A DNA stretch of 64,000 nt from Cymbidium sinense (Eukaryota; Streptophyta; Magnoliopsida; Asparagales; Orchidaceae), in contig CM038216.1 in assembly GCA_021442155.1 (NCBI GenBank), positions 87,206,945 to 87,270,944 of the forward strand, written 5' to 3'. Under the pieces are notes generated by a model. It was not told the origin of the DNA. It ran no database searches and saw only the letters and a list, made by a program, of their open reading frames with translations. Within the stretch, counting starts at the first letter, position 1; the number at the start of each line of letters is the position of its first letter. The translations under genes were made by a program, and so were the position numbers. This document shows positions 60,392 through 64,000 of the stretch, one piece after another.

Positions 60392-60850
60392 AGTAGTCCC
60401 TATCCTGGGGAAGCCACTCATCCTCTACACTTCTACATTGGATGACTCGCTCAGCACTTTGTTGGCCCAAGCCAATGATGAAGGAAAGGAGAGCACTCTC
60501 TACTACCTCAGCCATCGCCTGATCCCTGCTAAAGTGAACTATCCACCTATTAAGAAACATTGTCTGGCTTTGATCTTTGCTTCCCAAAATCTATGGCATT
60601 ATATGCTTTCTCATAAAGTAAACTTGATCTCCAAAACTAATCTACTGCAGTATCTCATGACATGGCCAACATTATCGGGACGATTGGCATGATGGTCCAT
60701 GATACTTTCACAGTTTGACATTACATTCATACCCTTCCGTGAGATAAAAGGATAGGTACTACAAAATTTCTTAGCAGCACACCCACTTCCTATTGATTCT
60801 CTGCTTAGTGATGATCTCTCTGATCAATAAATCATGAACTTAGGGGAGGC
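60392..60850 (+). pseudogene. RNase H of the outer element (continuation of pol)
   Basis: The reading frame starts abruptly inside pol with PILGKPLILYTSTLDDSLSTLL (from about 60398). The frame at 60438-60692 continues AQANDEGKESTLYYLSHRLI, YPPIKKHCLALIFASQNL and HYMLSHKVNL. After a stop the domain goes on to FLAAHPLPIDS near 60780. It matches 43740-44160. Its left edge is the LTR junction at 60391/60392, and everything from the RT palm to here is missing. The minus frame at 60390-60587 is an antisense shadow. Confidence 0.85.
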
Positions 60851-61275
60851 CGAGAATAGCCGATGGGGGATGTATTTTGATGGTGCAACTTCTTTTATTA
60901 GGGGAAGCACCACGATCTATTATCATAGGAAAGGGAGGGGTAGGAATAGTTCTTCTAACTCTAGACCATGATGTGATGAGATTTTTATACTATCTATCCA
61001 ACCTCTACACCAACAATGAAGCTGAGTATGATGCTTTGATTATCAGTCCGGAGTTAGCCATCACAATCAGTGTCAAGAGCATCAACATCTACGAGGATTC
61101 TCAGTTGGTCATCAACCAAATCGTCAGGTCTTACAAGGTTCTCAAACCCAAGCTTCATCATTACCAAGAATATACCATGAATCTGTTGGCCCAAATTCCT
61201 TAAGTCACCATCTACAAGGTCTCCCGAGCAAAGAATGTAGTAGCAGATGCTTTGGCCAAACTTGCCAAAGAATTG
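60850..61275 (+). pseudogene. Second RNase H (aRNH) of the outer element
   Basis: MYFDGAT lies at about 60866. After a frameshift, 60877-61203 continues with GVGIVLLTLDHDVMRF, YLSNLYTNNEAEY, INIYEDSQLVINQIV and KVLKPKLHHYQEY. VVADALAKLAKEL follows at about 61240-61275. All four acidic positions of an RNase H (Asp in FDGA, Glu in NNEAE, Asp in EDSQ, Asp in ADAL) are present, unlike the nested copy, where the first is Tyr. A stop at 61203 and a frameshift near 60880 break it. Confidence 0.85.
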
Positions 61276-62646
61276 GCATGTCTGAAAGATGAGTCCATAC
61301 TAATAAGGGTCCAAAATAGACAAGTCATGTCCCTTATTATTGTCAAACTCATTGAGAGACTTTCTCTTGAAGGGGAGGTTTCCATTGCCAAAATGATCAA
61401 GGAGATGGATTGGAGGCAACCATTCATAGACTATTTGAACACTGGCAAACTACCTCACGAAAAGTCACAAGCCCATCAGGTGAAATAGAGAGCTCTCTCC
61501 TACGCTCTCATTGATGACACCCTGTACCATCGGTTCTTTGACCAAATATGGTTAGGTTGTTTAGACAAAAATGAAGCCCATGGCATTATAATCGAGGTAC
61601 ATTCAAGTCTATGCAGAGTACATCAGTCTGGTCCAAAGATGAAGACAAAGATCAAGCGACTTGGATACTACTAAGCTTCGATGATTACAAACTGCATGAA
61701 TGTAGCTAGTTGATGCCCTCAGTGTTAGGTACACGGTGTGGTACTCCACCAACCACCCAAAATTCTACACCCTACAATGGCCTCATGACCATTTGAGTGT
61801 TGGGGTACCGACATTGTGGGTCCAATCAATCCTCCTTCTTCCAAGGGTAACCAGTTCATCTTAACTACCACCGACTACTTTTCCAAGTGGACAAAGGTAA
61901 TCCCACTCAGAGGTCATAGCTTAACATGTGCTTTAATTTTTCAGGAACCATATCATATATAGGTTCGGGGTGCCTCAATGAATTATATTCGATAATGATA
62001 GTGCATTCAAAAGCACAAAGATCAACAGCTTCGTTAGAAGACACGATATAGATTAGAGATACTCCACCATCTACCACCCCAGCTTAGCTAAATCATTCAA
62101 CAAAACTCTCATCCAAATATTAAAGAAGACTTTTGATGATAACAAGCAGTAGTGGAATGAGCAGTTGGTTGAAGCCTTGTGGGCCTACCACAGCACATAC
62201 TAAACTCCAACTCAATCTACCCCATTTTCCTTAGTGTATGGGTCTGAAGCCGTTCTACATTTAGAAGTTCAACTCCCATCACAAAGGATAGCATTGGGTA
62301 TCAAGATCATTACAGATTAGAATGCAAAGTTGCAGTTAGAAGAGCTCGAAGGTTTGGAGGAGAGTCACCTACGGGCAGGCTAGAACCTCGAGTTATATAA
62401 AGCCAAAATGATTCAAGCTCACAATAAGTTGGTCCAACCTAGGTCTTTCCAAGTAGGAGAACTTGTGTTAGTCCTAAGGAGACCAATTGTTGCCCGTCGA
62501 AAGATGGGAGGTAAGTTTGAACCACTTGGGAAGGCCCCTATGATATATAAAAGGCTTATCAAGGTGGATCATATCAGCTTATCGATTATAAAGGGGAACA
62601 CCTGATGCTTCCAATTAATGGGCTTTATCTAAAGAAATATTACCCA
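61275..62646 (+). pseudogene. Integrase of the outer element, broken
   Basis: The zinc-binding part lies at about 61480-61680 (HVNQ-type DDTLYHRFFDQIWLGCLDKNEA, CRVHQSGPKMK). The core has CWGTDIVGPINPP at about 61800, then TTTDYFSKW, FDNDSAFKS near 61990 and KSFNKTLIQILKKTF near 62090. The first two catalytic Asp are present. The Glu expected before FNKTL (AEAFNKTL in the nested copy) is lost here (AKSFNKTL). The C-terminal tail is 62408-62605 and beyond (LVLRRPIVARRKMGGKFEP, ending at the stop near 62646). Stops at about 62150 and 62201 are Gln codons changed to TAG and TAA. Confidence 0.85.
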
Positions 62647-62769
62647 TGAGATAAATTATGTTTAAAAATAATTATTAATAAAAAGAACAAAATCAAATTC
62701 CATTCATCAAATTTTGTCTTCTTTCTAAGCGTTGTTTGCTTGTCTTATGAATCTGCCATGACGTGTTTA

Positions 62770-63715
62770 AGGTAAGTGTAAGAGTCCCGCAGCAGCATCC
62801 TATCCCTCTTCCACATCACAAGCACAACCTCTCGATGTAATTAGAATAGGTGTGAAAGAACCCAAGAGACATCCTATTTTGATTAGCACAACTAAGTTAG
62901 GTATAAGAGACCCCGAGCAGCATCTTTTCTTGGTGGGAATTCTTGGTTGCCATCCGTGGCACCATTTCATCAAACTCACCAGTGTGTTTAGGATAGGTGT
63001 GAGAGAACCCAAGAGGCATCCTATTCCTTTTAAAACATGCACAAAAAACACATATCTTTTATCTCAAGCTATTTTGATGTGGGAGCAAGCCCCCTATGGC
63101 ACTCACTCATTAGTTGCTCTAGGTCAGGTTTACATGCTACCTTGCTAATATGTTACCCTAGTGGTCATTTGTTGGAGGATGTGAGTCCCTGTGCTTTCTT
63201 CCTAACTTGATCATTGCAAACCAATAAGTGCCTTGTTAGTATGGTAGATTTCACTGCCCAGCCAGTAAACTATCTCATGTTGATTTTGTTTAAGAAGATG
63301 TGAGTCCCAAGCTTTCTTCTTGAACTAATCATCATGATCTAACTAGGTCGAGTATATTTGAGGTTTAGGATAAGGCCCCTAGAGGCTCCTTTCCTATTGA
63401 CTATGTTTGAGTTGATATAAGTCCTCCAATGACATTCACTCATTAGTCTCCCTAGGTCGGCCAAAGATAGAATATCCCAGCAATCAATTCTACTATAGGA
63501 GGATGTGAGTCCTCGAGCTTTCTTCTTAGACTGATTACTACAAATTGACGGGCACTTTAGGTTAGTTGATGTTCGCTATGCTGACAGTGACTCACCCAGT
63601 GTTTACACAACTCTTGGTAGACACGAGTCCCCAAACTTTCTCTTTGAGTTGGACACCAAATACCTATTGGATATATTACTAGCCATGTCATCTTCTCAAG
63701 GGTGTTGGATTAAGT
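62770..63715 (+). repeat. Tandem-repeat 3' region of the outer element
   Basis: Four short units (near 62773, 62850, 62899 and 62995) carry GGTGTAAGAG.CCC..GAG.CATCC, the complement of the 41525-41785 repeats. Longer units follow with GGATGTGAGTCC and CTTTCTTCTTGA (near 63175, 63297 and 63500), then the 'CATGTCATCTTCTCAAGGGTGTTGG' type segment matching 40920-40970. Similarity to the other copy ends at about 63715. The frames at 62800-63051 and 62852-63148 are repeat-derived. Confidence 0.75.
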
Positions 63716-64000
63716 CCCTTAGTGGCCCCTCTCCCTGCGGGCATTCAATTGTGGGCTCTGTTGGCTTGGTGCCTTGGTGATTTTGGATTGGTATTGTTCT
63801 GGGCTCTATTGGCTTTGGCTTTGAGGGCTCTTTCTTTTTTTTGGGTTGTGAGCTGCTTTTCTCCCTCTTGTATAAGAGGTATTCATATTTTGTTTTGTTT
63901 GGATTGCCTTATTTTACTTCTATCTATTGGTCTTCTCTCTTTTTGTTTCATTAGCTTCACTTTTCCTTTGGCTGGGTGGCTATTATGATAGGTTTGTATT
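63716..64000 (+). other. Unplaced pyrimidine-rich segment, possibly a LINE 3' end
   Basis: The sequence changes character abruptly to T/G-rich DNA, with GTGGGCTCTGTTGGCTTGG, TCCCTCTTGTATAAG and long T runs. Composition and phrases resemble the 3' untranslated part of plant L1-type LINEs, but no protein motif or poly(A) tail is present before the window ends. The open frame at 63722-63988 is Leu/Ala/Trp-rich and simply reflects the base composition. It could equally be the flank of the outer element or part of its unseen 3' LTR. Confidence 0.25.

Larger units (their letters stand above)
16145..63715 (+). mobile_element. Outer plus-strand Tat-like element, interrupted
   Basis: Its parts are LTR 16145-24236, duplicated LTR end, leader with hairpin array, gag, protease and RT to 32349, then 60392-62646 (RNase H, aRNH, integrase) and the 3' tandem repeats to about 63715. 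The 3' LTR is outside the window or has been replaced. The two halves are the same element because orientation, order and reading direction continue across the 28 kb insert. Excluding the insert, about 19.5 kb is present here. The RT gap shows that the insertion was accompanied or followed by a deletion. Confidence 0.75.

Noticed and set aside
63722..63988. 88-codon hydrophobic frame as a membrane protein
   Set aside because: It comes from T/G-rich sequence that codes Leu, Phe and Trp by composition, with no known motif. It begins at a repeat boundary and runs nearly to the window end.
1..64000. tRNA, rRNA or conserved host protein genes
   Set aside because: I read both strands for such motifs and found none; all protein similarity traces to gag-pol, LINE proteins or the one Gly-rich fragment.

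Overview
This window is repeat-dominated nuclear DNA of a land plant, most likely a seed plant with a large genome. It holds long tracts of the plant telomere heptamer (CCCTAAA on the + strand), a plant L1-type LINE whose ORF1 carries a DUF4283-like domain and whose pol ends in RNase H, and several copies of one very large Ty3/gypsy LTR retrotransposon family. The family has a tandem second RNase H (archaeal-type, aRNH) between the first RNase H and integrase, which is the mark of the Tat/Ogre lineage. I see no intact host gene. All coding sequence is broken by stops and frameshifts, so this is an old, decaying transposon landscape.

Layout. 1-7478 is a rearranged Tat remnant: an LTR fragment in minus orientation (1-3930), an LTR 3' segment in the opposite orientation (about 3931-5300), then a minus-strand gag-protease fragment (about 5300-7478). 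7478-12190 is a 4.7 kb interstitial telomere-like satellite with a visible higher-order repeat, and it contains a non-repeat island (9405-9835) that looks like the 3' end of a glycine/arginine-rich protein transcript. 12195-15535 is a truncated LINE. From about 15535 a plus-strand Tat element begins: 3'-region remnant, LTR (16145-24236), duplicated LTR end (24237-25060), hairpin-array leader (25100-26230), gag (26300-29330), protease (about 30060-30830) and RT (to 32349).

Its RT is cut by a second, antiparallel member of the same family (32350-60391, minus strand, about 28 kb). That copy reads, from high to low coordinate, LTR (60391-53143), candidate primer-binding site, hairpin-array leader (52790-50740), gag (50650-47565), protease, RT, RNase H, aRNH, integrase (to 41901), tandem-repeat 3' region (41830-39492) and LTR (39491-32350). 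The outer element resumes at 60392 with RNase H, aRNH and integrase (to 62646), then its 3' tandem repeats (to about 63715). The last 285 bases are a pyrimidine-rich segment I cannot place.

The most striking signal is the leader between LTR and gag. In both copies it is a regular array of short inverted repeats, about 14 in one and about 21 in the other, spaced about 70-105 bp. Each has a conserved loop and inner stem, while the outer stem changes sequence from unit to unit and stays self-complementary. That is a covariation-like pattern for an array of RNA (or DNA) hairpins, and I know of no described function for it.
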